Assembly (NCBI GenBank): GCA_035524495.1
Contig: DATKOR010000016.1
Span: 4,062-68,061 of the forward strand
Length of the DNA stretch: 64,000 bases
Direction: 5' to 3'
Origin: CAIKZZ01 sp035524495
GTDB lineage: Bacteria; Pseudomonadota; Gammaproteobacteria; Steroidobacterales; Steroidobacteraceae
How positions within the stretch are numbered: the stretch's first letter is position 1; each line of letters starts with the position of its first letter. A model generated the notes under the pieces. The model was given only the letters and a program-made list of their open reading frames with translations. It was not told the origin of the DNA and made no database searches. A program made the position numbers and the translations under genes. Below are positions 52,961 through 63,048 of this stretch, in pieces.

Positions 52961-53566
52961 TCAATCGCATTGGCCGGCGCGCGCCGCGCGCGCCGCCCGG
53001 ATGAACTCGCCGATCAGCCCGGCATCCTTGCGTCCCGGCGCCCGCTCGACGCCGCTCGAGACGTCGACGCCGAACGGCCGCACCGCGGCAATCGCGGTGG
53101 CGACGTTCGAGGCCGTCAGCCCGCCGGCGAGAACGAGCTCGGTGCGGCGCGCGAGTGCCGCGGCCAGGGCCCAGTCGGCGGTCACGCCGCGGCCGCTGTC
53201 GGCGCTCTCGTAGAGGCAGCGCCTCGGGAGCGGCTCGGGCGCGGCGGCGCCGCTCCTCAGCACCGGCAGCCGCGCGAGCTGCGCGGGCAGCCTCAGGCGT
53301 TCGAGGTCGGCGGCGTCGGTCTGCAGCGCGTCGGGCGCGAAGTCCGCGACGATCGCATCCACCTCGGCCTGCGTCGGGTGGCGCGTCACGGCCACCCTGA
53401 CGATGCGCGCCGGCACGGCCCTGGCGAGCGAGTGCGCCGCGGCCGGCGCGACGTTGCGCGGCGAGGCTGCATGGAACACGAACCCGACCGCGTCGGCCCC
53501 GGCGTCGACGGCCGCCGCGACGGCGAGCGGCTCGCTGAGCCCGCAGATCTTGACCCACAGCGTCAT
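52961..53566 (-). CDS. trpF: Phosphoribosylanthranilate isomerase
   Basis: The 201-residue TIM barrel performs the Amadori rearrangement of phosphoribosylanthranilate. Motifs are VKICGLSEP (catalytic Cys), ADAVGFVFHAASPRNV, LQTDAADLERL, LAGGLTASNV and GVDVSSGVERAPGRKD. It overlaps trpC by 4 bases (ATGA). A long frame upstream in the same register is a trpC shadow. Confidence 0.95.
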   Translation of the reverse strand: MTLWVKICGLSEPLAVAAAVDAGADAVGFVFHAASPRNVAPAAAHSLARAVPARIVRVAVTRHPTQAEVDAIVADFAPDALQTDAADLERLRLPAQLARLPVLRSGAAAPEPLPRRCLYESADSGRGVTADWALAAALARRTELVLAGGLTASNVATAIAAVRPFGVDVSSGVERAPGRKDAGLIGEFIRAARAARAGQCD

Positions 53567-54396
53567 GCGGGCCTCCCGGCCGCGCGGCCGGCATCGAGCA
53601 TCGCGCGCGCGAGCGGCGCGGGATCCTCCTCGGACATCAACGCGCTGCCGACGAGCGCCAGCGTGTAACCGGCGCGCGCCAGGCGCGCGGCGTCGGCCGC
53701 GGTCGCGAGCCCGCTCTCGGCGACGCGCGGGTAGGCGGCAGGCAAGAGGCTCGCGAGCGCATCGAGCCGCCCCGGCACGACCTTCAGCGTCGCGAGGTCG
53801 CGGCTGTTGACGCCGATCAGGCACGCCGCGCGCGGTCCCGGCCAGCGAGCCGCGAGCGCGGTCGCGATGCCGACGTCGTCGGCGTCGAAGGCCTCGAGCA
53901 GCACAAAGAGGCCGAGCGATGCCGCGGCGGCGAGCAGCGCCTCGAGCTCCGCGCGCGGGAGCATCCGCACGATCAAGAGCGCGCCGCCCGCGCCCGCGGC
54001 GCGCGCCTCGAGCAGCTGGTAGGGATCGACGAGGAAGTCCTTGCGCATCGTCGGCACGCCGAGCGGGGCGAGCGCGGCGCTCGCGCGCGCGAGGTGCCCG
54101 AGCTCGCCGTCGAAGCGCTCGGGCTCGGTCAGCACCGAGACGAGCGCCGCCCCGGCGCGCGCATAGGCGCTGACGCGCGCCTCGAGCGAATCGGGGGACG
54201 CGCCGAAAGCACCCTGTGCCGGTGAGCGGAGCTTGAGCTCCGCGATCAGGTCGAAGCGGCCGTCGAGGACGAGCGGCGGCGCGGCGGCGGCGGCCCTGGC
54301 GCGCGCGGCGAGCGCGGCGTCCGGGACGCGCGCGCGGGCGGCGGCGACCCGCTCCCGGCTCGCGCGCGCCATCGCCACGAGGAAGTCGCCGCTCAC
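53563..54396 (-). CDS. trpC: Indole-3-glycerol phosphate synthase
   Basis: The 277-residue TIM barrel closes the indole ring. Visible motifs are LIAELKLRSPAQG (catalytic Lys), VLTEPERFDGELGHL, MRKDFLVDPYQLLEARAAGA, VLLEAFDADD, LIGVNSRDL and VAESGLATAAD. It is a separate gene, not fused to trpF as in E. coli. It overlaps trpD and trpF by 4 bases each. Confidence 0.96.
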   Translation of the reverse strand: MSGDFLVAMARASRERVAAARARVPDAALAARARAAAAAPPLVLDGRFDLIAELKLRSPAQGAFGASPDSLEARVSAYARAGAALVSVLTEPERFDGELGHLARASAALAPLGVPTMRKDFLVDPYQLLEARAAGAGGALLIVRMLPRAELEALLAAAASLGLFVLLEAFDADDVGIATALAARWPGPRAACLIGVNSRDLATLKVVPGRLDALASLLPAAYPRVAESGLATAADAARLARAGYTLALVGSALMSEEDPAPLARAMLDAGRAAGRPA

Positions 54397-55427
54397 GGCG
54401 CGCCCCGCGAGAAGGCGGCGAGCGAGTCGACGACGGCGCTCGCCGCGCCCGAGTCGATCGCGCGCGCGGCGAGCTGCGACCCCTCGCGCGCATCGCGCGC
54501 CAGGCCCGCGACCTCGAGCGCGAGCGCCGCGCCGAGCACGAGCGCGTCGCGATGGGGTCCGCGGTCGCGGCCCGCGAACACCGACCGCAGCGCCGCGGCG
54601 TTGTGCGCCGCATCGCCGCCCTTCAGGTCCTCGGGTGAACAGCTCGGCAGGCCGAAGTCGGCGGCGCTGCGCGTCGACTCGTCGACGCGCCCCGGGGTCA
54701 CGTCGTAGAGCACGAACGGCCCCGCCGGCGTCGGCTCGTCCCAGCCGGGCTCGCCGTGCACGACGAACGCGCGGCGGATGGGCAGTCCCGCGAGCGCGTC
54801 GGCGAGCAGCCGCGCCGCGTCGCGGCTGAACGCGCCGATCAGGTGGAACGGCGGCTCGGCGGGGTTCGTGAGGGGCCCCAGCATGTTGAACACGGTGCGG
54901 ATGCCGAGCGCCGAGCGCACCGGCGCGATCGCCTTCATCGCCGGGTGGTAGTGCGGCGCGAACAGGAACGTGAAGCCGCTGCGCTCGAGGCAGGCGCCCG
55001 CCGCGCGCTCGTCTAGCGGCATCGCGAGCCCGAGCGCCTCGAGGAGGTCGGCGCTCCCCGAGCGGCTCGAGATCGAGCGGTTGCCGTGCTTGGCGACCTT
55101 GGCGCCGGCGGCGGCGGCGAGCAGCGCCGCGCCGGTCGACAGGTTGAACGTGTGCGAGGCGTCGCCGCCGGTGCCGACGACATCGAGCGTCGGGCCGACG
55201 TGCGGCAGCCGCGGTCGCCGCGCGAGCCCGCGCATGCCGCGCGCAAAGCCGCGCAGCTCCTCGGGCGTCGTGCCCTTGGTGCGCAGCGCCGCGAGCAGCG
55301 CGCCGGCGAGCGCGGCCGGCAGCGTCTCGTCGGTGAGCGCCACCAGCAGCTCCTCGGCGGCCCGCTCCGAGAGGCTCTGGCCCTCGACGAGCTGCTCGAG
55401 CGTCGCGCGCAGCGGGTGCGGGCTCAC
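54393..55427 (-). CDS. trpD: Anthranilate phosphoribosyltransferase
   Basis: The 344-residue enzyme transfers anthranilate to PRPP. Motifs are VVGTGGDASHTFNLST (PRPP-binding glycine loop), KHGNRSISSRSGSADLLEALG, FAPHYHPAMKAIAPVR, RTVFNMLGPLTNP and VVHGEPGWDE. The GTG at 55427 overlaps the trpG stop (GTGA). It is separate from trpG, unlike the E. coli fusion. The longer frame upstream is a trpG shadow. Confidence 0.96.
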   Translation of the reverse strand: MSPHPLRATLEQLVEGQSLSERAAEELLVALTDETLPAALAGALLAALRTKGTTPEELRGFARGMRGLARRPRLPHVGPTLDVVGTGGDASHTFNLSTGAALLAAAAGAKVAKHGNRSISSRSGSADLLEALGLAMPLDERAAGACLERSGFTFLFAPHYHPAMKAIAPVRSALGIRTVFNMLGPLTNPAEPPFHLIGAFSRDAARLLADALAGLPIRRAFVVHGEPGWDEPTPAGPFVLYDVTPGRVDESTRSAADFGLPSCSPEDLKGGDAAHNAAALRSVFAGRDRGPHRDALVLGAALALEVAGLARDAREGSQLAARAIDSGAASAVVDSLAAFSRGAP

Positions 55428-56023
55428 CGCCGCTCCCCTCCCGACATCCTGAGGAAGTTGCCGAGCAGCTTCGGCCCCAGTGGCGTCAGCACGCTCTCCG
55501 GGTGGAACTGCACGCCCTCGACCGTGTAGCGCTCGTGCCGGATCCCCATGATCTCGTCCTCGCGGCTGCGCGCCGTGACCGCGAGCGCATGCGGCAGCGT
55601 GTCCGCCTCGGCGACCAGCGAATGGTAGCGGCCGACCTCGAGCGGCTGCGGCAGGCCCTCGAACACGCCCTGCGCGTCGTGGTCGATCAGCGAGGTCTTG
55701 CCGTGCATCAGCCGCCAGTTGCGCACCACGCGGCCGCCGAACACCTCGGCGATCGACTGGTGGCCGAGGCACACGCCAAGCACCGGAATGCGTCCGGCGT
55801 AGTGCTCGATCATCGCCATCGAGACCCCGGCGTCGCGCGGCGTGCCGGGGCCGGGCGAGATGCACAGGTGCGTCGCGCCGAGCGCGTCGGCGGCCGCGAC
55901 CCCGAGCGCGTCGTTGCGGTAGACGAGCACCTCGGCGCCGAGCACGAGGAAGGCCTGCACCAGGTTGTAGGTGAAGGAGTCGTAGTTGTCGATCAACAGC
56001 AGCCGCGCAGGTGCCGTGCTCAT
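55424..56023 (-). CDS. trpG: Anthranilate synthase glutamine amidotransferase subunit
   Basis: The 199-residue class I amidotransferase supplies ammonia to TrpE. Motifs are LLIDNYDSFTYNLVQ, ISPGPGTPRDAG, the nucleophile Cys in GVCLGHQSIAEVFGG and the His/Glu pair in VEGVQFHPESVLT. It starts one base after the trpE stop and overlaps trpD. It could also serve a folate PabB partner, but the operon points to tryptophan. Confidence 0.95.
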   Translation of the reverse strand: MSTAPARLLLIDNYDSFTYNLVQAFLVLGAEVLVYRNDALGVAAADALGATHLCISPGPGTPRDAGVSMAMIEHYAGRIPVLGVCLGHQSIAEVFGGRVVRNWRLMHGKTSLIDHDAQGVFEGLPQPLEVGRYHSLVAEADTLPHALAVTARSREDEIMGIRHERYTVEGVQFHPESVLTPLGPKLLGNFLRMSGGERR

Positions 56024-56024
56024 G

Positions 56025-57425
56025 TCACAGGCCCTCCCGCGCGAGCTCGAGCGCGCGGCGCAGCACCGCGCTCTTCGCCAGCACCTCGTCGTGCTCGCGC
56101 TCCGGGACGCTGTCGGCGACGATGCCCGCCCCGGCCTGGAAGCGGTAGCGCCCGTCGTGGAAGGTCAGGGTCCTGATCGTGATCGCGTGGTCCATGTCGC
56201 CGCTCAGGCCGAAGTAGCCGTAGGTGCCGCCGTAGAAGCCGCGCCGCACGGGCTCGAGCTCCTCGATGATCTCCATCGCCCGCACCTTCGGCGCGCCGAC
56301 CAGCGTCCCGGCCGGGAACGCCGCGGCAAAGAGGTCGAAGGCGTCGCGGCCGGGCGCAAGCTCGCCCTCGACGCCGCTGACGATGTGCATGACGTGGCTG
56401 TAGCGCTCGATGACCCGGTACGGGTCGACGTGCACGCTGCCGGCGCGCGCGACGCGCCCGAGGTCGTTGCGCGCCAGGTCGACCAGCATTACGTGCTCGG
56501 CGTTCTCCTTGACGTCGGCTAGCAGCTCGCGCTCGAGCGCGAGGTCGGCGTCCACCGTCGCGCCGCGCGGGCGCGTGCCGGCGATGGGCCTCAGCTGCGC
56601 CTGGCGCGAGGACAGGCGCACGAGTGCCTCGGGCGAGGAGCCGACGAGCGTGCGATCGCCGAGCTCGCAGTAGATCATGTACGGCGAGGGGTTCAGGATC
56701 CTGAGCGCCCGGTAGGCCTCGAAGGGGTCGAGCTCGCAGGCGCCCTCGAACTGGCTCGAGAGCACGAGCTGGTAGACGTCGCCGGCGGCGATGTATTCCT
56801 GCACGCGCTTGACGCCCGCGACGTAGGCCTCGCGCGTCAGGCTCGCGCGCGGCGCCTCGAGGCGCGTCGGCGGCCGCCCGGTCATCAGGCCGCCGCGCAG
56901 CGCGCGGACGATCTCGCGCCGAAGCGCCGCCCGCTCCTCCTCGGGCCCCGAGTGCAGCAGCGCGATCCCGCGCGTCACGTGGTCGAAGATCAGGAACGAG
57001 CAGGGCGCGAGGTAGCAGGCCTCCGGCATCGAGGGGTCGACGGCCAGGCGCGCCGGCACGCGCTCGAAGTAGCGCACGAGGTCGTAGGCCGCGGCGCCAA
57101 CGAGGCCGCCGGCGAGCGGCAGCCCCGGGATCCTCGGCAGCAGCGCCGGCGCGCGCGCGAGGGCGGCGCGCAGCGCCGCGAGGAGCTCCACGCGGTCGGC
57201 CGGCCGCGGTCGCCGCTCGCCCGGCCCGCCCGCCGGGCGCAGCGTGAGGCCGGCGGCGTCGAGCCGGAACTCGAGCGCGTCGCCGAACCCTATAAAGGAA
57301 TAGCGCGCGATGCGCTCCCCGCCCTCGACGCTCTCGAGCAGAAAGCGCGGCTTGAACGGGCGCAGCTTCAGGTACGCCGATACCGGCGTGTCGAGGTCTG
57401 CGGCGATGTCGAACGGCGACTGCAT
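56025..57425 (-). CDS. trpE: Anthranilate synthase component I
   Basis: The 466-residue chorismate-binding enzyme makes anthranilate, the first step to tryptophan. It has the N-terminal regulatory domain (with the LLES segment of the Trp-feedback site) and the chorismate core: GDVYQLVLSSQFEG, PSPYMIYCELGDRTLVGSSPEALVR, PIAGTRPRG, DLARNDLGRV, SHVMHIVSGVEG and APKVRAMEIIEELEP. The ATG at 57425 has a GAGGAG close upstream. A GTG at 57446 would add seven residues. It is the first structural gene of trpEGDCFBA and is preceded by the attenuator. Confidence 0.96.
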   Translation of the reverse strand: MQSPFDIAADLDTPVSAYLKLRPFKPRFLLESVEGGERIARYSFIGFGDALEFRLDAAGLTLRPAGGPGERRPRPADRVELLAALRAALARAPALLPRIPGLPLAGGLVGAAAYDLVRYFERVPARLAVDPSMPEACYLAPCSFLIFDHVTRGIALLHSGPEEERAALRREIVRALRGGLMTGRPPTRLEAPRASLTREAYVAGVKRVQEYIAAGDVYQLVLSSQFEGACELDPFEAYRALRILNPSPYMIYCELGDRTLVGSSPEALVRLSSRQAQLRPIAGTRPRGATVDADLALERELLADVKENAEHVMLVDLARNDLGRVARAGSVHVDPYRVIERYSHVMHIVSGVEGELAPGRDAFDLFAAAFPAGTLVGAPKVRAMEIIEELEPVRRGFYGGTYGYFGLSGDMDHAITIRTLTFHDGRYRFQAGAGIVADSVPEREHDEVLAKSAVLRRALELAREGL

Positions 57426-57461
57426 GGGCTCCTCGTCGGTGAGCACCGGGGAGCGGACGAC

Positions 57462-57497
57462 AAAAAACCCATCCCCGGCGCTGGTCGGAGATGGGTT
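57462..57497 (-). terminator. trp attenuator (intrinsic terminator before trpE)
   Basis: On the minus strand a 12-bp stem with one G-U pair (57497-57486 with 57477-57466) and an 8-base loop is followed by four more T. It sits 26 bases after the leader-peptide stop and 37 bases before the trpE ATG. Its 5' arm (57495-57487) can instead pair with 57550-57543 in the leader coding region, as expected for an antiterminator. Confidence 0.88.
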
Positions 57498-57522
57498 CGC
57501 GTTTGAGCTCGAATTCTTTCGG

Positions 57523-57630
57523 CTAAGCCACGAGGCCGCGCGCCCACTCCAGGGAGAGGCGCCACCACCACCCGGCGCGCGCGGGCGCGGCCGGATCGGC
57601 GCAGCGGGGGGCGGGGCTCGGCGTCTTCAT
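57523..57630 (-). CDS. trpL: trp operon leader peptide with three consecutive Trp codons
   Basis: The ATG at 57630 opens a 35-residue frame ending in TAG at 57523. It encodes TGG-TGG-TGG at residues 21-23 (57570-57562) and another TGG at residue 29. The rest is Pro/Ala/Arg-rich, as expected of a non-functional leader in a GC-rich genome. Ribosome stalling at these codons when Trp-tRNA is scarce would favour the antiterminator and let transcription proceed into trpE. It is too short for a usual gene search. The ATG lies only about 7 bases after a candidate -10 box, so the mRNA may be leaderless. Confidence 0.85.
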   Translation of the reverse strand: MKTPSPAPRCADPAAPARAGWWWRLSLEWARGLVA

Positions 57631-57636
57631 CCGCAA

Positions 57637-57666
57637 AGTATCGCGCGATCGCGGAAAACCGGTCAA
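57637..57666 (-). promoter_or_regulatory. Candidate trp promoter
   Basis: On the minus strand TTGACC (57666-57661) and GATACT (57642-57637) are separated by 18 bases. The expected start of transcription falls at or within a few bases of the trpL ATG at 57630. The region between trpL and the divergent acyltransferase gene is only 99 bases, leaving few alternatives. Confidence 0.65.
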
Positions 57667-57729
57667 GCCGCGCCGCATCCGGCCGTGCTAGCTTGATAGG
57701 CCCCGCGCCGACCCGGAGCCGCCGTCGAG

Positions 57730-58632
57730 ATGCCCGCCCGCTTCCTCGCGCCCCGCTACTGGGCGACCTGGCTTGGCCTCGGCGTGTTGCGCTTGATCCT
57801 CGTGCTGCCCTTCGGGGCGCGGCTCGCGGTCGGGGGGGCCCTCGGGCGCCTCGCGCGCCTGCTGCCGCTGCCGTACGTGCGCATCGCGAGGCGCAACATC
57901 GAGCTCTGCCTGCCGGAGCTCGACCCGAAGGCGCGCGAGGCGCTGCTGCGGCGCCACTTCGAGAGCCTCGGGATGGGCCTCGTCGAGTCGGCGATGACCT
58001 GGTGGGCGAAGGACGAGGAGATCCGCGCCCGCTCGACGATCGAGGGGCTCGAGCACCTCGAGGCCGCGCGCGCGCGCGGCCACGGCGTGATCCTGCTGAC
58101 CGCGCACTTCACGCCGCTGCAGATCGGCGCGCGGATCCTCAACTGCAAGACGCCGATCAGCGTGCTCTACAAGCCGACCAAGAACGAGCTCATCGCGCAG
58201 GTCTCGGGCGGCAGCTTCGCGCGCAACGCGCGCAAGGCGATCCTGCGCGACGACGTGCGCGGCATGATCGCGGCGCTCAGGCGCAACGAGATCGTCTGGT
58301 ACGCGACCGACCAGGCCTACCGCAAGAAGGGCGCGATGATGGTGCCGTTCTTCGGCCACCCGGCCGCGACCAACGTGTTCACGTCGCGGCTCGCGGAGCT
58401 CAGCGGCGCGCCGGTGCTCTACTACTCGACCGAGCGCCTGCCCGGCGCGCGCGGCTGGCGCTGCGTGATCCACCCGCCGTTCGCACACTGGCCGAGCGGC
58501 GATCCGGTGGCCGACACGCTGCAGTACCACGCCTGCATCGAGGCCCAGGTGCGGCGCGTGCCCGACCAGTACTGGTGGATCCACCGCCGCTTCAAGGGCC
58601 TCTCGCCCGAGTACCCCGACTATTACGCTTAG
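57730..58632 (+). CDS. Lipid A biosynthesis lauroyl/myristoyl acyltransferase (LpxL/HtrB family)
   Basis: The 300-residue inner-membrane protein has an N-terminal hydrophobic segment (LGLGVLRLILVLPF) and the family landmarks ARRNIELCLPEL, HFESLGMGLVESAMTWW, the catalytic-loop region VILLTAHFTPLQIG, NCKTPISVLYKPTKN, VWYATDQAYRKKGAMMVPFFG and QYWWIHRRFK. It adds a secondary acyl chain to lipid A. The usual HX4D/E site reads H-F-T-P-L-Q, so the acidic residue appears to be Gln here, which is odd. It is divergent from the trp operon and overlaps the convergent DUF4870 gene by 4 bases. Confidence 0.85.
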   Translation: MPARFLAPRYWATWLGLGVLRLILVLPFGARLAVGGALGRLARLLPLPYVRIARRNIELCLPELDPKAREALLRRHFESLGMGLVESAMTWWAKDEEIRARSTIEGLEHLEAARARGHGVILLTAHFTPLQIGARILNCKTPISVLYKPTKNELIAQVSGGSFARNARKAILRDDVRGMIAALRRNEIVWYATDQAYRKKGAMMVPFFGHPAATNVFTSRLAELSGAPVLYYSTERLPGARGWRCVIHPPFAHWPSGDPVADTLQYHACIEAQVRRVPDQYWWIHRRFKGLSPEYPDYYA

Positions 58633-59000
58633 CGGATCACGCGCCAGCAGATCGGGTAGCGGTAGACGACGCCCTCCGACACCTTCACGGCGGCGACGAT
58701 CGTGACGATGAAGTGGAACACCAGGATCACGCCGATCAGCAGGATCGGGATGATCAGCAGCACCAGCACCCCGCACAGGCACAGCGCCAGCAGCGTCGTG
58801 ATCTGGAAGTTCAGCGTCTCCCGCCCCTGATCGGCGACGAACGGCATCTCGTCGCGCTTCAAGAGCCAGATGATCAGCGGCGCGATGAAGCCGCCGATCA
58901 GCGTCGCGTACATCAGCATCGCGCTCATGTGGCACAGCATCGCCCACTGGCGCTCCTCGCGGCTCGGCGAGGCGGCGGGCGCGGCGGCCTCGGTCTGCAT
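58629..59000 (-). CDS. DUF4870 family membrane protein
   Basis: The 123-residue protein starts at ATG 59000, with AGGAGGGAG upstream. It has a cytoplasmic N-terminal part (SREERQWAMLCHMSAML) and hydrophobic segments (LIGGFIAPLIIWLLKR, LLALCLCGVLVLLIIPILLIGVILVFHFIVTIVAAVKVSEG) with DEMPFVADQGRETLNFQIT between, the standard DUF4870/Tic20-like pattern. Function is unknown. Confidence 0.85.
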   Translation of the reverse strand: MQTEAAAPAASPSREERQWAMLCHMSAMLMYATLIGGFIAPLIIWLLKRDEMPFVADQGRETLNFQITTLLALCLCGVLVLLIIPILLIGVILVFHFIVTIVAAVKVSEGVVYRYPICWRVIR

Positions 59001-59079
59001 GCGGCTCCCTCCTGGCCGGCCCGGATCGGGCCCCGGCACATTGCACTTTCGCATGGGCGCCCACAAGTCAGGTGACTCC

Positions 59080-59085
59080 TATAAT
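59080..59085 (+). promoter_or_regulatory. -10 element (TATAAT) before the ABC transporter gene
   Basis: A perfect TATAAT hexamer lies 36 bases before the TTG start at 59121. The -35 region shows no good match. Confidence 0.5.
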
Positions 59086-59120
59086 CGGGGCCGGCGTTGC
59101 GCCGCCCCGGGAGATCGCGC

Positions 59121-60965
<1,845 letters not shown>

Positions 60966-60972
60966 GCCCACT

Positions 60973-60978
60973 TATAAT
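60973..60978 (+). promoter_or_regulatory. -10 element (TATAAT) before cysB
   Basis: A perfect TATAAT hexamer starts 7 bases after the ABC transporter stop and 23 bases before the cysB ATG. Confidence 0.45.
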
Positions 60979-61001
60979 GGCGGCCCGCAGGCGGCCCCCG
61001 C

Positions 61002-61976
61002 ATGAAACTCCACCAGCTCCGCTACCTCGCGGCCGTCGTGCAGAACGGCCTCAACATCACGACCGCGGCCAGGAAGCTCCACACCTCGCAGCCGGGCGTC
61101 AGCAAGCAGCTGAAGCTGCTCGAGGACGAGCTCGGCTTCCCGCTCTTCGAGCGCGACGGCCGCAACCTCGTCAGCGTCACCGCCGCCGGACAGCAGGTCG
61201 TCGACCGGGCGCTCAGAATCCTCGAGGAGGCGCAGAACATCCGCCGCCTCTCGGCCGACCTCAAGGACGACCGCAGCGGCTCGCTGTCGATCGGCACGAC
61301 GCATACGCAGGCGCGCTACGTGCTGCCACCGATCGTGCAGAAGTTCCGCGCCGGCTACGCCGACGTCGACCTGCACCTGCACCAGGGCTCGAGCGAGCAG
61401 ATCGCCGAGCTCGCCAAGCTCGACCGGATCGACTTCGCGATCGCGACCGGGCGCGCGGAGCTCTTCCCCGGTCTCGTGCTCCTGCCCTGCTACCGCTGGC
61501 AGCGCTGCATCGTCGTGCCACGTGACCACCCGCTCGCCAAGGAACGCACCGTCAGCCTCGAGGCGCTGTCGCGCCATCCGATCGTGACCTACACGTTCAG
61601 CTTCAGCGGCCGTTCCTCGCTGCCGGCGCTCTTTGAGAGCGCCGGGCTGAAGCTCAAAGTGGCGCTGACCGCGAGCGACGCCGACGTCATCAAGACCTAC
61701 GTGCGGCTCGGGCTCGGCGTCGGGATCCTCGCCAGCATGGCGCTCGACCCGGCCGACGACCGCGACCTCGCCGTGCTCGACGCGGGGCACCTGTTCGAGC
61801 CGCACGTGACCTGGATCGGCTTTCGGCGCGGCCGGCTGCTGCGCGGCTACATGTACGAGTTCATGCGCACGTTCGCGCCGCACCTCAGCCGGCGGCTGGT
61901 CGACCAGGCGATCCGCGCGGGCGCGGGCGACGAGCTCGCGCGCCTGTTCGAGGACGTCGCGCTGCCGACGCTGTGA
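61002..61976 (+). CDS. cysB: LysR-type sulfur regulator of the CysB family
   Basis: The 324-residue regulator has an N-terminal winged HTH (LNITTAARKLHTSQPGVSKQ) and a substrate-binding domain with the CysB-specific segment SIGTTHTQARYVLP, which binds N-acetylserine, then QGSSEQIAEL, LPCYRWQRCIVVPRDHPLA and TYTFSFSGRSSL. CysB controls cysteine and sulfate assimilation genes, which fits the cysK/acyltransferase pair elsewhere in the window. The paralogue Cbl has the same layout, so a small doubt remains. Confidence 0.92.
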   Translation: MKLHQLRYLAAVVQNGLNITTAARKLHTSQPGVSKQLKLLEDELGFPLFERDGRNLVSVTAAGQQVVDRALRILEEAQNIRRLSADLKDDRSGSLSIGTTHTQARYVLPPIVQKFRAGYADVDLHLHQGSSEQIAELAKLDRIDFAIATGRAELFPGLVLLPCYRWQRCIVVPRDHPLAKERTVSLEALSRHPIVTYTFSFSGRSSLPALFESAGLKLKVALTASDADVIKTYVRLGLGVGILASMALDPADDRDLAVLDAGHLFEPHVTWIGFRRGRLLRGYMYEFMRTFAPHLSRRLVDQAIRAGAGDELARLFEDVALPTL

Positions 61977-62028
61977 GGAGCGGGTTAGACTTTGGCGGCG
62001 CGGGACGCGCCCGGTTGCGGAGAGTCGC

Positions 62029-62559
62029 ATGCTCGAGATCAAGGAACTGAAGGCGCCGCCCAGCCTCGAGCTCTTCAGCGAGCTCGTGGAGCTGCTGCAG
62101 GACGCGGTCGGCGGCGGCGCGTCGATCGGCTGGACCCACGTGCCGAGCACCAAGGAGGCGCGCAACTACTGGTCCGAGGTGCTCGAGGCGGTCGGACGCG
62201 GCGAGCGGCTGTTGTTCGTCGCGACCGACAACCACGTGTGCGCGGGCGCGGTGCAGATCGCCCTGGCGCCGCGCCAGAACGCCCGCCACCGCGGCGAGAT
62301 GCAAAAGCTCATGGTGCACTCGCAGTACCGGCGGCGCGGCACCGGGCAGGCGCTGATCGGCGCGATCGAGCACGCCGCGGCGGCCAGGGGGCTGACGCTG
62401 CTGGTGCTCGACGTGCGCGTGGGCGATGACGCCGAGCGGCTCTACAAGCGCTGCGGCTACCAGTACGTGGGCACGATCCCCGGATTCACGCAGTCGACCA
62501 AGGGCAGCCTCGAGCCGACCGCGATCTACTACCGGCGCCTCGGCGGCGCCCAGGCCTGA
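62029..62559 (+). CDS. GNAT family N-acetyltransferase
   Basis: The 176-residue protein is a single GNAT domain, with the acetyl-CoA loop in LMVHSQYRRRGTGQALIGAIE, then LLVLDVRVGDDAERLYKRCGYQYVG. The acceptor is unknown. It lies 52 bases after cysB and 6 bases before yajQ, so it may share a transcript. Confidence 0.85.
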   Translation: MLEIKELKAPPSLELFSELVELLQDAVGGGASIGWTHVPSTKEARNYWSEVLEAVGRGERLLFVATDNHVCAGAVQIALAPRQNARHRGEMQKLMVHSQYRRRGTGQALIGAIEHAAAARGLTLLVLDVRVGDDAERLYKRCGYQYVGTIPGFTQSTKGSLEPTAIYYRRLGGAQA

Positions 62560-62565
62560 GAGCCC

Positions 62566-63048
62566 ATGCCGTCCTTCGACGTCGTCTCCGAACTCAATCA
62601 CCACGAGGTCGAGAACGCGGTCGACCAGGCGAGCCGCGAGCTCGAGAACCGTTTCGACTTCAAGGGCACCGACGCCAAGTTTGTGCGCGAGGGCAACACC
62701 GTGACGCTCGAGGCGCCGGCGGATTTCCAGCTCAAGCAGATGCTCGACATCCTGAAGCTGAAGCTGACGAAGCGCGGCATCGACCTCGTGTGCCTCGAGA
62801 TCAAGGAGCCGGAGGTGAACCTGGCGCGCGCGCGCCAGCAGGTCGTGCTGCGCGAGGGCATCGACGCCGACAGCGCCCGCAAGATCCAGCGCGCGATCAA
62901 GGACTCCAAGCTCAAGGTCCAGGCCGCGATCCAGGGCGAGAAGGTGCGCATCACCGGCAAGAGCCGCGACGAGCTGCAGGCGGCGATCGCGCTGCTGCGG
63001 CAGCAGAAGCTCGACGTCGCGCTGCAGTACAACAACTTCCGCGACTGA
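62566..63048 (+). CDS. YajQ family nucleotide-binding protein
   Basis: The 160-residue protein matches YajQ: MPSFDVVSELNHHEVENAVDQA, then LENRFDFKG, VCLEIKEPE, IDADSARKIQRAIKDSKLKVQAAIQGEKVRITGKSRDELQ and LRQQKLDVALQYNNFRD. Some YajQ proteins bind cyclic di-GMP, but the role varies between species. Its stop overlaps the start of the dehydrogenase gene (TGATG). Confidence 0.95.
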   Translation: MPSFDVVSELNHHEVENAVDQASRELENRFDFKGTDAKFVREGNTVTLEAPADFQLKQMLDILKLKLTKRGIDLVCLEIKEPEVNLARARQQVVLREGIDADSARKIQRAIKDSKLKVQAAIQGEKVRITGKSRDELQAAIALLRQQKLDVALQYNNFRD

